A DNA stretch of 64,000 nt from Micrasema longulum (GCA_022494885.1 JAGVSM010004270.1:149240-213239), one strand, 5' to 3'; positions 20,000-30,907 are shown, counted from the stretch's first letter. Notes: generated from the letters alone by a model not told the origin. Program-made: numbers and translations.

Positions 20000-21480
20000 T
20001 AATAAATAAAAAACACCATTTCGTTAAAAAAATACTTCAAGGGCGTCGTCAATATATTGTATAAAGGAAGGAAGGCAGTAAAAAGTATCAGGCTAACAGG
20101 AAAGCAAAATAGTAAGAAAAAATATGAAATGAGTTCAACCGAAAAGCAATCAATACCCGTAATCTACCCAAATGTCCAGCAGAGCAGTACGTATATGTTA
20201 TATAGGGTACCAGGCAAGCAGAATAGCAGAATAGTAAAGCGGTCTGCAGTCCTCACGGTTCGGGTGATTAACGAAAAAGTTAGCCGACCATGTAATTGGA
20301 CGATATGAAGGCAGATTAAGCAAAAGTATACGAGGTGTGATCGATAAGGTAGGCATAATAAAGATCATTTTCGTGTAAATAAAATTATATTTTTTTAAAT
20401 TATGAAGTTTTATTTTTTATAATCTTCAAATGAACATTTTCGCACCAGATTTGGAAACAAAAATTTATATGACTATGCTGGATTTTAATACAAAAAACAT
20501 TTAACCTTGCTACCCGAAGAATGATGTCAGCAAATACAGCGATGCATCTGTGTTAGAGAGAGCACGACGATAGAACACATAACAAGGAAGACAGCGACGC
20601 TGTTTTGTAGCCGCCGTAGCCGGTGTTGTGTGAAACAAACTCAGTCGGTTGTTGACAGTGATGGGGGACGCATGCGTAAATTATGAGCGGCGAATTTATG
20701 ATCTTTATTTTATTTTGCTTTAACAGGGCTAAATTATGGAAAATGAATTATTACTGTACGTCTCCATGCTTTTTTTTTCAAATGTCTGAGCTTTAGAATA
20801 TTCCGTTTTTTGCTTGTAGTAACACGATGTTACATCACCGCGCGCAAAAGGATTGTTTACCACAGTCTTTTAAGAGTTAATCGAACAGCAAAAAAATTGT
20901 TCAAAAAAATACCTTAACGGGCGTTATAATTATAATATTAAAGTGTGCAAAGGAGTAATAATTTTACACAGTGAAACGGGTGACAGCTCCACGCAAAACT
21001 GATCCCTAAGAGCATTTTTGTAGACCAATTGCTTCAAAATGGCCGAAACTTCTCAAAAATGTCCCCATATGTCCCGGTAGTGATGTGTTACATCAAATGC
21101 ATTCTTATGTAAGAGATATAGGAGTTATTTTGCACCAGGACAATTTTGTACCGTCGCGTCAGGGAGAAATGGGTTAGTGATTGATTTGTTAACTTGATTA
21201 ATTATTTAATCTTTTCGATTTCGCCTCCTACATATATGCAAGTATAATACCATTTGGAGAGGGGAACTGACCCGTCGCTACAACTTAACCCTTAAATTCC
21301 TAAATAAACTAACTACCCTTTAGAAGTATTAAGGGATGTTTTAAGTATACCGAGCTCTGTATTTGCGTTGCTTCACTCATTTCAGAATTTTGTTCCTTGT
21401 CACGAACATCACGCGAATCGTCAAAGTAAAACACTTTAAGCTTGGCTATTTGTTTTATATAATTTGTTTATTTGACTACC
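20000..21480. other. Mixed interval with a possible mariner end and a GC-rich patch
   Basis: At 20329-20352 TACGAGGTGTGATCGATAAG resembles the terminal inverted repeat start of many insect mariners (TACGAGGTGTGxTCAATAAG), but no partner end is visible. The patch at about 20515-20700 is GC-richer (GCCGCCGTAGCCGG) and low-copy. The 83-codon frame at 20057-20308 is unrecognised. Confidence 0.3.
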
Positions 21481-21550
21481 TGTAAATTTTGTTTGTACAT
21501 GGGTTGGGAATTGCCCATGGCATTTCTTCCAACCAATAAACAAAATATTT
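21480..21550 (+). mobile_element. LINE 3' tip
   Basis: GGGTTGGGAATTGCCCATGG, CATTTCTTCCAACCAATAAAC and a short A-rich end. The words match the minus-strand 3' end at 48.19-48.22 kb (CTTCTTCCAACCAACC). Highly truncated. Confidence 0.5.
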
Positions 21551-21554
21551 TTTG

Positions 21555-21690
21555 AAATTTATGAGCAGTTGGGAAAAACATTTTTGAAGAGCGAATGTGG
21601 AAGTATGGGCATTTGTACGACTTTAAACCTGTCATTGGCAGGTTTAAGTGGCTACTTTACATACTGTGTATCTTTCACCATTCCAATTAT
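21555..21690 (-). repeat. Rep-A fragment
   Basis: GGAAGTATGGGCATTTGTAC, CCTGTCATTGGCAGGTTTAA, GTGGCTACTTTACATACTGT and TTTCACCATTCC match minus-orientation Rep-A at lower identity than other copies. Confidence 0.7.
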
Positions 21691-21894
21691 AAGAACAAAA
21701 ATACGTAAAAAATTCGATATTTATTTATAATTTATTGTTATTTACTTTTAAATCTGGACGTAGGTCACACATGGGCATATTAAGACATGACAATTCATAT
21801 CAACAATTAAATTAGCAAAGTGGCGACATTATAGACTCTTTTTTTTTAAATCCAAAAACGTATTTTTTTTTAATGAACGAAGCCTATGTAATAA

Positions 21895-22130
21895 CTAAAC
21901 TATGTTTTATGCACAGTGGGGATCAGGAAATCAAAATGACTTAAACAGACTGCAAAGACAGCAAAATAAAATATTAAAGTTAGTTTATGACCTACCCTAT
22001 CTAACAGCAACTAGAGAACTTTTTAAACAAACTAAATAATTAAATGTAACTGAACTCTTTAAACTAGAATCCTTAAAATTTATTCATAAATTCAATAAAT
22101 TATTAAGTTTGGAAACCCGTTAAAATGAAT
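21895..22130 (+). pseudogene. LINE C-terminal fragment
   Basis: The frame reads Gln-Trp-Gly-Ser-Gly-Asn, Leu-Gln-Arg-Gln-Gln-Asn-Lys-Ile-Leu-Lys-Leu-Val-Tyr, Thr-Ala-Thr-Arg-Glu-Leu-Phe-Lys, stop, Leu-Asn-Val-Thr-Glu-Leu-Phe-Lys-Leu-Glu-Ser-Leu-Lys. This is the WGxx...LQxxQNKxLK segment that follows RT in CR1/Jockey-like LINEs. One stop codon; no tail seen. Confidence 0.7.
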
Positions 22131-22835
22131 AAAAACGTTTTATGTCAATGATATTTATGACATTTTTTAAAATAAAAATACATTATTTACTGCCTAAGAA
22201 CGGGGAAGCTATCCTTATGGTCCTTAAAATATAGCTTGCTTAGAATGACAGCTGTCAAACTAATTTCATTAGTGATGGGAAATTACTGATCACTGATCAA
22301 ATCGATATTATCAGTTATTTCATGCAATCATGAAACTCTGTTTTCGAAAATTTATATAAAAAACGCAAAAACAAGCCTATTGTAGTGTGTTTATTACAAT
22401 TATTCAACAAAAAATGAGACATTCTTTATTTTTTTATGAACAACATCAAATTAACTATTTTTTTATTCGATCAATTTACATTGATTAATTTGTCCCATCT
22501 CTAACGTTTTTGCAAAATTATGTAACCTTGTAAGAACGTCGTTAATAATTAAGTTTATTTAAGTTTTCTTTTAGTTTTAACGCAGATTTTATATATTAAT
22601 GTTGATTTATGTTTCAAGCATTGTATTAAAAAAATAAATTAACACGCAAGATACAAATGATTTTTCGTGTGCCAATATAAATAACTCCTTTGACGTTACT
22701 GCAAAATTATGTCGTCACTTTTTCTGATCGCTGTCATTCTAATCATGTTATATTTTAAGGACTATAGTTAGCAAAAATAAAAAAATATGCATGATTACTT
22801 TTACTTCTCAATTAATCTATTGTATAAAAAACTAG
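22130..22835. other. AT-rich interval
   Basis: No frames or repeat partners recognised. TTATGTCGTCACTTTTTCTG and TTATGTAACCTTGTAAGAAC (near 22705 and 22520) lie in loosely similar contexts. Confidence 0.3.
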
Positions 22836-23515
22836 CTGACCCGACAGACGTTGTCCTGCCAGAACGTTGACTTGCCTTGGAAAAATACTTTTTATTGATA
22901 AATAGGTACCTAGGTATTTGCTTGTGATTAAATTCTAAAACTAAAATTAGTTAATATTCAAATATTAAATTTAAGTAGGAACTTGTTTATGGTTGAATTC
23001 CAAAACATAGAATAAATATTTTTTCAAATATAGCATTCTTTTTGCAAACGTCAAACTCCGGTCGTCTTACCAACAAAGGGGTGCACTTATGTAGGAATAC
23101 GATTTTTAAAAATGTACTGAAATTAATATTATTTTAGTATTACCAAAAATCCAAAAAAAGAAATAAATGGGTAGAAATTATAAGATATTTAAGGAATGAA
23201 TCGATTGAGATTCACAAAAAACAAATGATGTTTGTAAACATTCAAAAACAAACCTTTTCATACACAAAAAAACAACATCTTTAAATTTTTTTGCAAATGC
23301 ATTCTCCTCAAATGCAAACCTGGTAGATTGATGAATAAAATATTTATGCTTCTTACTTCTTTTTTACAAATTCGATTGAAGATTTTAATATCTACAAACA
23401 CGCACAGCGCAAAGATCTATATTTCTCTGAAAACCGCACGTAAATCGGTTAAGCCGTTTAGGAGGAGTATGGTGACCACACGTACAGAGAAATTATAAAT
23501 TAAAAGATTAAATGT
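22835..23515 (+). mobile_element. Arthropod ACTAGCTGACCCG interspersed repeat
   Basis: Starts ACTAGCTGACCCGACAGACG and GTTGTCCTGCC, and ends with AAATCGGTTAAGCCGTTTAG, GAGGAG, then CACACGTACAGAGAAATTAT and ATTAAAAGATTA. These two conserved ends are shared by very common repeats in insects and other arthropods, where the interior varies. It is non-coding here. I know the ends by pattern, not by a family name I can vouch for. Confidence 0.75.
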
Positions 23516-23890
23516 AAATTGTATTAATCAAATATTTTTTTAATTGAAACAAATGTTTATTGAGTAATTTTTAATTATTTTGTTTTTGTAATTGTTTATT
23601 AATGTGCATGCTACCACTTTCTATTATGTTGTATATTAACTGAAAATGTAGCACCTAGAAATGTCGAAATGATGTTAAGTTCTTTTGAAAAATTGGTTTA
23701 AGAAAAGGTGTTATCAATCACTAGCATTAAGTAGAATAATGTTTGCAGGAATGTATGCAAAAAAGAATGTAAATTTTAGGAACGGGACGTTGCAGTTGAT
23801 GATTTCACCGAAAACAGTGATTTGTTTTTTAACTTGTTTCATGACGAAAGTAATGACACATCGGATAGTGATAAATAGTTAATATTTTAA
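23515..23890. other. Interval with an acidic short frame
   Basis: Around 23790-23880 one plus frame ends Asp-Glu-Ser-Asn-Asp-Thr-Ser-Asp-Ser-Asp-Lys-stop, the sort of acidic stretch seen near transposase N-termini, but it is too short to assign. Confidence 0.2.
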
Positions 23891-24335
23891 CATACTAGAA
23901 CAGAGATGAAGAACATTTAAGAGAAGGTAATATAGAAGTCTAGGCATCTACAGGGCTTATGACCAGTCAATGGCTGGTTTAAGGGGCCACTTTACACACT
24001 GTGTAACATTCACCATTCTGCCTATATTTGAACATCTATATTCCTTCAATTCTTTCATCTGTTGATGTTTGTGAAGCTAAAGAGCTGAAACCTTTATTTA
24101 TGCGGGTGAGATTCATCTAATTGAATTATTTCACCTACATACTAGGCAACGCCTGAAAATACTATTTTTTTTAATTTCTATACTTCTTCATAGACCAGGT
24201 AATTTATCAACAATATTTTGAGTTTGTCCAAATTTTTGTAGACAAGGACTGGATTCAACTCCCCGGGGAGCTGTTTATATTAACATACTACGACAGAGAT
24301 GAAGAACATTTAAGAGAAGGTAATATAGAAGTATA
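23890..24335 (-). repeat. Rep-A, full unit with repeated ends
   Basis: The opening block (CAGAGATGAAGAACATTTAA, GAGAAGGTAATATAGAAGT) at about 23898-23938 recurs at about 24294-24334, a spacing of 396 bp, so this is a tandem of one full unit and a stub. It contains both dyads, GAGCTGAAACCTTTATTTAT, GGCAACGCCTGAAAATAC and GTCCAAATTTTTGTAGACAA. It is one of the most complete copies in the window. Confidence 0.9.
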
Positions 24336-24426
24336 GATAACTACTAGTTTTTATTGATTGTTATTCTATTGCATCACATGTCATTATACATAAAAATAAA
24401 AATAAAATACTATGTATTTTTTATTG

Positions 24427-25553
24427 TTAAGTATTATGGCTTGACACGGGCACAGCTTTAAAAGCCTCAATAAGTTTTTTTTTTATATATGTTAGTTGCA
24501 TTATTATTTTACCTTGCTTGTAATGTACAAGGTTTATATTTACTTCAAAGCGATAGTTATTTATTTGTTTACTTAATTTTTTTTAAATTTATATTTAATT
24601 TACTGCAATGAAAAACTTTATTTAGTTATTTTATGTAAGGATCGGTGAACAGATTTTCCAATCCACTTGAAGAGTGTTCGGCATTTGGTGTCCTGCTATC
24701 ATTGTTACCTTTTATTGGCTTCACTATATCTGTCATGTATAATGTTACCTCTCTTGACAAGTCTAATCACAACATGCACATCGTGTAAATCCTCATTTTT
24801 CTGCATCGCGCCTCCAGTTGCATTCTCTGCAGACTAGAAAAGGGGCAATGCATCAATGAATGGTAGACATCTTAGAAAGTAACATAATCGCTTGGGAAGT
24901 GTTGATCTCAGATATTTTGAATCTGTGTAAATAGCTCATAAATCCGCCATGTCCTGTCAGGATTTGTGTAAGTTCGTATCCTGCACGCTGCAGTTTCCTG
25001 AATTCAAAATCGTAGTAAATACATGGAAAAAACATTTTAGTTACCTTTCCTGCGGGTTCTGTTAAATAGCGATCATTCCAGAACTGTAAAGTTCTGCTTC
25101 GTATTTTTCTCTTAGCAAAACTTATTGGAAAGTCAGCAAAATCAGGAACTGTTTTTTTTTAAGTTGCTTCCCGAGCCTTTTCGCCAACTCTTTCATTGCC
25201 AATTATTCCGCAGTGTCCTCGAATCCAGCCAATGTACACATTTTGCGATCGATTTTAATATCTGGATATCAGTTTGTATACTCATGACCATTGGGTTCAC
25301 CGAATAACGATCCGCAATCGCGTGAATACATGATTTACAGTCTGCCAAAATCATTATATGTTTCCATCTATTAGGCGGTTTTTTTAAAACGTAAACTATA
25401 GATTCTCTAATAGCGTATATTTCAGCCTGAAATACTGAGCAAAAGTGATCGAGTTTAAACTTCCTGGCAGGCAGTTCTCTTACGCCATTGTAGGGTACAA
25501 ATTCTGCACCTACTTTGCCATTTAAGAGACTTCCATCAGTGAAGCCATAATAA
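24427..25553 (-). pseudogene. RNase H-bearing LINE, C-terminal part
   Basis: On the minus strand the RNase HI domain opens with Gly-Phe-Thr-Asp-Gly-Ser (Asp at about 25535-25540), then Phe-Gln-Ala-Glu-Ile-Tyr-Ala-Ile (Glu at 25421-25423) and Ile-Leu-Ala-Asp-Cys-Lys-Ser (Asp near 25340). After a frameshift comes Trp-Ile-Arg-Gly-His-Cys-Gly-Ile-Ile-Gly-Asn-Glu near 25195-25230. These are the catalytic residues of RNase H. Further on, Leu-Thr-Gln-Ile-Leu-Thr-Gly-His-Gly precedes a worn Cys/His C-terminal segment. This fits R1/LOA/I-group LINEs. The 3' UTR has CCTTGCTTGTAATGTACAAGG near 24513. RT is missing. Multiple frameshifts. Confidence 0.9.
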
Positions 25554-26245
25554 GTTCATTAATATTTAAACAAGTGTAATTTTGAATGAATAAATAAATA
25601 AATAATTTTCGATTTATATGTATTCGATAATACTTAGTTATCACTGTTGAAAAAATAGGGTAAGAATTATGAGTTAGTATATCTTAGTAAAAAAATCTTG
25701 CTTAGCTTTGAAACCGGTAGATAGAAAAAATAAAAGTAAGTGGTTAAAAACAAAGTTATTCAATATTTATTTTATTATTTCTTCAATTCTTTATATATAA
25801 TTCCCCAAACTATTGAATATTTTAAGTCCGAAAGAGTTAAGGGTTTCTCACTGGTAAATCGATTCGGGCACAGATCCAAGGAGGAGTTTATCTCTTCTGT
25901 TTGGGCGGAAGCTCCGTATTTCAACTATTAATGGAAATGAATTTCGCTCCATTTTCATTGCCCTAGGAGAAAATAAATTAAATACGGCCCTCTTTTTGCG
26001 GCCGAATTATGGCTTTAGCACTTTTTGGCAACATTTTTATACGCCAGCCATATTTATGGTTCTCTGCCACAGAAATCAGATCTTACAGTTCGATATTTTG
26101 AATTCTGACATACATGTGTATGCGAACAAACGGAAGCGGAATGTACCTAAAATATAAGACTTCAAACATGTCGTCGGTAAACTGAAAAAACCGTCTAAAC
26201 GACAGCATTTGAGAAAACAAGTAAAAAATGCAGTTACATGTCATT
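25553..26245. other. Interval with a worn Penelope-type end at 25690-25775
   Basis: At 25690, TTGCTTAGCTTTGAAACCGG, AGATAGAAAAAATAAAAGTA, then GTGGTTAAAAACAAAGTTAT match the Penelope-type terminal repeat seen best at 63.6-63.7 kb. The remainder is without recognised content. Confidence 0.55.
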
Positions 26246-26678
26246 TGTTGAGACTTAGTGGAGCTCCTACCCCAGTTAGAGATTGATAATAGACACGAGA
26301 TTGTTGTTTAAACGCGGATTTATTACATAACGAATAAATAATGAGTTGAGTAGTACGAGTGTTATGGTGACGAGGAGTTAAAGAGACTGCATTTCAACTA
26401 CGTGCCGGAACTGTGTGACTACGTTGAACTGGACTGACTGAACTGAACTGCAACTGGGCGTTGACTGCGCCCTGTGGACTCTTTGTAGACCGCGTTTCCT
26501 TGTCGTTCATATCTTGATAGTAGGGATGGTATTAATGTTCTGCAGAACGATGCTCTCGTCTTTTTGTGAAATACTGTTAGAGTTGCATAATTTATTGTAA
26601 CGGATTCTATGGAAAACGATGATATTTCTTCATTGGTCATCGCTCTATTTCAAGTTCCATTAGACTATGAACCCCACA
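26246..26678 (-). mobile_element. Probable solo LTR
   Basis: The segment begins TGTTGAGACT and ends CCCACA on the forward strand (minus reading TGTGGG...CTCAACA), i.e. the TG...CA ends of an LTR, 433 bp apart. On the minus strand there are CAGTTCAGTTCAGTCAGTCC (initiator-like) and AATAAATCCGCG (poly(A)-signal-like) in the order expected of R and U5. No 4-6 bp target duplication is obvious (TCATT left, AAACC right), and no internal gag-pol sequence is near. BEL/Pao is my guess. Confidence 0.5.
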
Positions 26679-26814
26679 AAACCACTAAAAGTTTTTTTTT
26701 TTAAACCAGTGTAAACTATTAATTCCATTTACCTAATATTTTTTATGTAAATATTATTTATTGAAATAATTTTTACGAAAAAATACATTTTTTATTTTAA
26801 AAAAAAAAGTTCTT

Positions 26815-26905
26815 TATTTAGATGGCTCTCGACTTTCGTACATTATGGGTAGCTAAAAATGTGTGGGAATATTGAATGTTCGAATGTCGAGGAATGTTAA
26901 AAAAA
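26815..26905. mobile_element. Possible Tigger-type end or short MITE
   Basis: GGCTCTCGACTTTCGTACAT at about 26824 and AATGTTCGAATGTCGAGG at about 26875 are reverse complements in part and resemble the terminal repeat of the pogo-like element at 28.97 kb (CTTCGACTTTCGAACATTC). Confidence 0.4.
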
Positions 26906-26934
26906 TCATCTGAAATTGTATTTAAAAATGTTTA

Positions 26935-27362
26935 TTCTTCTTTCTACTGGGTGTATGTCCCTTTTACTTGGGGTCAGCTCTCCTAGTCCTTAGTCTACAC
27001 GTCAAACGAAGAGATTTTTCGTTTGGTTTATGTTTTACTGTCGGTTGCCATCTAACGCCAAGACAGTACCCCCTCTTGCTAACTGGGGTTTAGAATGCCG
27101 CCGTTGACTATTTTTCCTCCACTGCCATCCTCAACACATCGTCCTGCCCGATTACGCTGTCTTCCAACAGCCCACAGAACTAAGTATATCCGGGTGGCTC
27201 AAGATAAGATTTGTGCCCATTCCGCCTGTTCCGCCGAACTGATGCACTTCATCTTCGCCATTATAGCCGTTGAAGTCTTCTCCCGTGGCCGTGCGCAAGG
27301 GATTGCGTTATTCCCCACAACACTGGGTCCTCACACAAACTTAGCCACCTAAACGCTTCGGT
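26935..27362 (-). other. GC-rich segment, perhaps retroelement 3' region
   Basis: Distinctly GC-richer than its surroundings. On the minus strand, words such as Leu-Arg-Leu-Thr-Cys-Arg-Leu-Arg-Thr-Arg-Arg-Ala and Gly-Gly-Thr-Val appear in broken frames. The plus frame at 27095-27352 (85 codons) has no motif I know. Kept as unassigned. Confidence 0.3.
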
Positions 27363-27404
27363 CTACATAAGTGAAAGCTGTTTACCCCCACGACGTAGAC
27401 GCGC

Positions 27405-27500
27405 TGAATGAGAATTACTCCAGTGAGAACTAAGAAGGTGACTCAGTACCCCAGGAGCTGGGTTAATGGTCTTTTTTAGGTATGATAGGTAAATTTTTGC
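27405..27500 (+). repeat. Rep-B copy 1
   Basis: TTACTCCAGTGAGAACTAAG, GTGACTCAGT, AGGAGCTGGGTTAATGGT and TAGGTATGATAGGTAAAT correspond to TTACTCCAGTAAGACTGAG, GACTCAGT, AGGAGCCGGGTAAATGGT and TTGGTATGACAGATAAAT at 33.0-33.1 kb. Confidence 0.65.
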
Positions 27501-27669
27501 CAATACCCAAGACAAATTCAAGGAAGAATGATTTTTTTCTATGGAACATGTTAATATTACAAGAGCGTTCTCTCCGGTCACGCAGACATTTTTCATCTTT
27601 CCTCTACTAAATATAAAAGATTTTTTTTTTAAAGAAAAAATAAATATTTGCGTTCTTATGATATACCCA

Positions 27670-27812
27670 AATATTTAATTTTGAGGGCCATTTTCAACGA
27701 GTTGTAAATAACTCACTGTTAGAAAATGGAATCAAGTTGGGGTAAAGTGGGATTCGAACCACGGAACTTTGGTCTGTGAGTCCGAGATACTAGCCACAGG
27801 ACCACAACCCGA
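27670..27812 (-). mobile_element. SINE-3, tRNA-like head and body
   Basis: The minus strand starts GGGTTGTGGTCCTGTGGCTA (A box), then TCTCGGACTCACAGACCAAA, GTGGTTCGAATCCCA (a good B box), TTACCCCAACTTGATTCC and a body ending AAAATTAAATATTTGGGTAT. The plus-strand copy at 53.06-53.21 kb has the same order. It is a third tRNA-derived SINE family in the window. Confidence 0.8.
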
Positions 27813-28256
27813 TCTAGATCCCGATATAGATAACTTATAGGCGTTGATAATACGCCCTCATGTTTATGTTTGTACCTTCTTCAATCTTTTTAAAGTTTTT
27901 TTTTTAAATTAAAAAAAATAAATTGTTATTATTTATTACATTTTCTGAATTACTGACATTTCTTAACTTTTAAATTTATTTTATTTTATTACTGAGTTTT
28001 TTTGATGTGTACACTTGATTAATAACTGACAGCCGTGGAAAATGATTATTGACGGTTTTTACAATTTAAGTTACAATGTACCCTTATTTTATAGATGAAT
28101 TATATGTAAAAACTGTTGTATTTTTCCCAAATAAAAAAACCAATAAAAATATGCCCATAAACCATCGCCTGAGACCAGGGGTAAATCAATAATACACGAT
28201 AAATATTTATTTATTAACATGCATAATTAAGTTAATTAATTATTCATTAATGCTTA

Positions 28257-28971
28257 CAGGTGGTCTCATTTTTTTTTCCTTTCTCGGTAAAGAGTTCTAT
28301 AACATGCTATGTTTTTCTCAATCACCCTACGTACTTGAGATACACATATTTTCTCTATTTGGAGCATATTCTTTCATAAGAGTCAAATTATTTCGAAGTG
28401 GATGAAGGCTTCATTCATATTTTTGATTTTCGAAGCCTTGACGATTTTATCAGCTTCTTCTTCACTTACAATGTGTATTTCATTTACCAGTTGTTGCTCA
28501 ATTAATAATTCATTTGACACTTTGACAGAGGTACTGAGTGAGATTTGATCAACTCATTAACATATTCGTCGTTGAATTTCTAGTTTGGTTCATTCATTAG
28601 GCTAACTATTTCTTTTGCAATAGTTTTGGAGTTACTTTAGAATTTAAAAATCACTCATCATTTGTCAGCATAATTGTTTCCAGGAACCTTTTATTTTTCC
28701 CTTTCATTTCAGACCACGAGTCTCCAATATGGATTATTACTTTCCATATATTATAGATCTCCCAAAATTCTCCCTATGTAGACACACCTTCCCTGTTAGT
28801 TTCCTTGATGGTCTGGTGAATTATTTTCCACTGCTTGACCACTGGAGAAACTCCATGAAAGCGAACAATTTTTTGCATTATAGATAAAAATCTGTAAAAA
28901 ACATTATTTTGAATATGTGCAAAATATTTAATTACGCGAAAGTAGAATGTTCGAAAGTCGAAGGCTACCTG
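28257..28971 (-). mobile_element. pogo/Tigger-like DNA transposon, internally deleted
   Basis: The element lies between TA dinucleotides (28255-28256 and 28972-28973); both ends begin CAGGT reading inwards. The right end on the minus strand reads CAGGTAGCCTTCGACTTTCG, close to Tigger-type terminal repeats. Inside, on the minus strand, is the C-terminus of a pogo-family transposase: Phe-Trp-Glu-Ile-Tyr-Asn-Ile-Trp-Lys-Val-Ile, Gly-Asp-Ser-Trp, then Val-Asn-Glu-Leu-Ile-Lys-Ser-His and Glu-Gln-Gln-Leu. The DDE triad and DNA-binding domain are missing. The left end matches the right only loosely, so the left border is less sure. Non-autonomous. Confidence 0.65.
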
Positions 28972-28974
28972 TAT

Positions 28975-29390
28975 TACTTATTTTTAGTACAAATTGTTTA
29001 TTTATTTATATTTATATTATGGCACTGCACTTCTGCACATATTAAGAAACCGCCATTGGGTGGGACCGATATTCCATTGTACACTACAAGTCTGAGATTG
29101 ATTCCCACATATTCATTGACAATAACTGCACATATAATTTATATTCATTAACCGACTTATTTAGTCCATTTAACAATGGTAAATACATTTCTTTATAATA
29201 TATACAGGTACAATTAAAACAATAAATTACAACAAAAGAAAATGAAAGCTAGGACAAAAAATTAAATAATAATTAAAATCTAGAAATACTTGCATCAAAA
29301 AAGTCCAGATCTTGTTTCGAGTTCACAATGCTTAACAATATAATTACTTATTTGATAATGCTTTTGATTTTTGAATTGAAGATTTGTATT
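28975..29390. other. AT-rich interval
   Basis: Nothing recognised. The 80-codon frame at 28909-29151 starts inside the pogo element and is not coding. Confidence 0.3.
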
Positions 29391-29520
29391 TGATTTTTTT
29401 GCATGTGTCAACTAATTGCTAGTCCCATCTCAACACAGGACGTTTAGTCCCATGGAGTCGGGACTTATGTCTCAAATAATGTATAGTAAACTTTTGTATG
29501 TAAATAAATAAATAAATGTG
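29390..29520 (+). mobile_element. LINE 3' end with (AAAT)n tail
   Basis: ACAGGACGTTTAGTCCCATG, GGAGTCGGGACTTATGTCTC and a closing AAATAAATAAATAAATG at about 29500-29517. Confidence 0.55.
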
Positions 29521-29794
29521 TAGTAGAATATAATTATTTTTAATCAAAGTTATAAAAGATCAAACGAATAGGTAAAACGCCTGTAATTTTCGGTTCCCTA
29601 TAACCATTCAAATGTTAATCTTTAGCTAAGGGAAAGTACTACCCTTGTCTGCGTGTATTGCCTAATCCTCCCTTAGCAGCTAATTCCAGTGGGATTACCG
29701 GTTTTCCCTGCTCTACTGATATCCTGCTACACTAAAGGGTAGTGGAGAAGATTCCTGACAGATTCAAAGAGCACACACATATAATTAACATGAA

Positions 29795-29900
29795 CTGAAG
29801 TTCTCAGGCGAACCTAGTAGGTGAAATAATTCAGTCAGATTAATCTCACCCACATCAATAAAGGTTTCAGCTCTTTTACTTCACAAAAGTCGTCAGATAT
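29795..29900 (+). repeat. Rep-A, left part of a split copy
   Basis: CTCAGGCGAACCTAGTAGGT, TCACCCACATCAATAAAGG, TTTCAGCTCTTTTACTTCAC. The copy stops at about 29900 and continues at about 30908 with GATGGAAGAGTTTAG. Confidence 0.75.
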
Positions 29901-29904
29901 AAAT

Positions 29905-30412
29905 AAAGCTATGGATATAGATAAAGATATAGATATAGATATAGATTTAGATACAGATATAGATAAAGAAATAGATATAGATATAGATTTAGATATATAT
30001 ATAGGTATAGATATAGATATCGATATAGATATAGATATAGATATAGATATGGATATAGATATAGATATAGATATATGTAGATATGGATATGGATATGGAT
30101 ATGGATATAGATATAGATATAGATATAGATATAGATATAGATATAGATATAGATATAGATATAGATATAGATATAGATATAGATATAGATATAGATATAG
30201 ATATAGATATAGATATAGATATAGATATAGATATAGATATAGACATAGACATAGACATAGACATAGACATAGATATAGATATAGATATAGATATAGATAT
30301 AGATATAGATATAGATATAGATATAGATATAGATATAGATATAGATATAGATATAGATATAGATATAGATATAGATATAGATATAGATATAGATATATAT
30401 ATAGATATAAAT
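29905..30412. repeat. Hexanucleotide satellite (AGATAT)n, about 500 bp
   Basis: Nearly uninterrupted AGATAT units, with variant blocks: GGATAT at about 30046 and 30086-30105, and GACATA (five in a row) at about 30241-30268. The edges are noisier than the core. Frames on both strands (Asp-Ile, Tyr-Arg, Ile-Tyr or Ser-Ile repeats) are consequences of the 6-bp period and not genes. Confidence 0.95.
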
Positions 30413-30907
30413 AGAATCAACATGTAAAGCGCCCTTGAGGTATTTTATTACGAAAATGGCGCTATATAAGTTATCCATAATAATAATAATAATATAGATA
30501 TAGATAAAGATATGTAAATAAATAATGATTTAAAAAAATACGTAGTGCCTATTAAATGTATACACACTTCTGTTTTAAATTTTGGTATTCCGGTTTTGTA
30601 TTCATTTTTTATCTTATAATTGCGATATTATTTACTTATTTTTTGTTTTTTATTTACATTTTTCTAAATATTATTTGAAAACATAAATTATATGAACTTT
30701 TTTTTCGCACCTTATATTTAAGTTAGTAGCAATTATTATTATACAACTATGTAGTATTATCTTATGTTTTAGTGTAAAGGATCTTTACCGACAAGTCATA
30801 TTAATTGCCTTGGTGTGTCCTGTAAAAAAATATATATATGTAAAAAAAAAGTTTTAAAAAATAATAAAAAGGTAAATAATAAATAAATAAAAAAAATTAA
30901 AAAAAAG
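30413..30907 (+). mobile_element. Retroelement remnant after the satellite
   Basis: AAAGCGCCCTTGAGGTATTT, AAAATGGCGCTATATAAGTT and then an (ATA)n run; the end is A-rich (about 30840-30905) directly before Rep-A resumes. The whole 29905-30907 block is therefore an insertion in Rep-A. No protein motif visible. Confidence 0.45.

Larger units (their letters stand above)
19378..20000. repeat. Repeat C copy carrying two insertions
   Basis: GTTGATTTCATAGATGAGAG at 19397 and AAAATCACCGTTCGCCACTG near 19973 match GTTGATTTCATTGATGAGAG (34508) and the AAAATCATCGTTTGCCACTG-type end (34648) of the shorter copy at 34.49-34.67 kb. The copy here is longer because it holds a SINE-2 (19435-19622) and a 260-bp inverted-end element (19641-19900). 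Confidence 0.65.

Noticed and set aside
20329..20420. Complete mariner element starting TACGAGGTGTG
   Set aside because: Only one end is visible; no transposase or partner end nearby.
27095..27352. 85-codon frame as a gene
   Set aside because: The composition follows a GC-rich segment that reads equally well in broken frames on the other strand; no motif.
29909..30478. Long open frames on both strands (up to 189 codons) of Ile-Tyr, Asp-Ile, Tyr-Arg or Ser-Ile repeats
   Set aside because: They are the translation of a 6-bp satellite in several frames; a hexamer without stop codons stays open by necessity.
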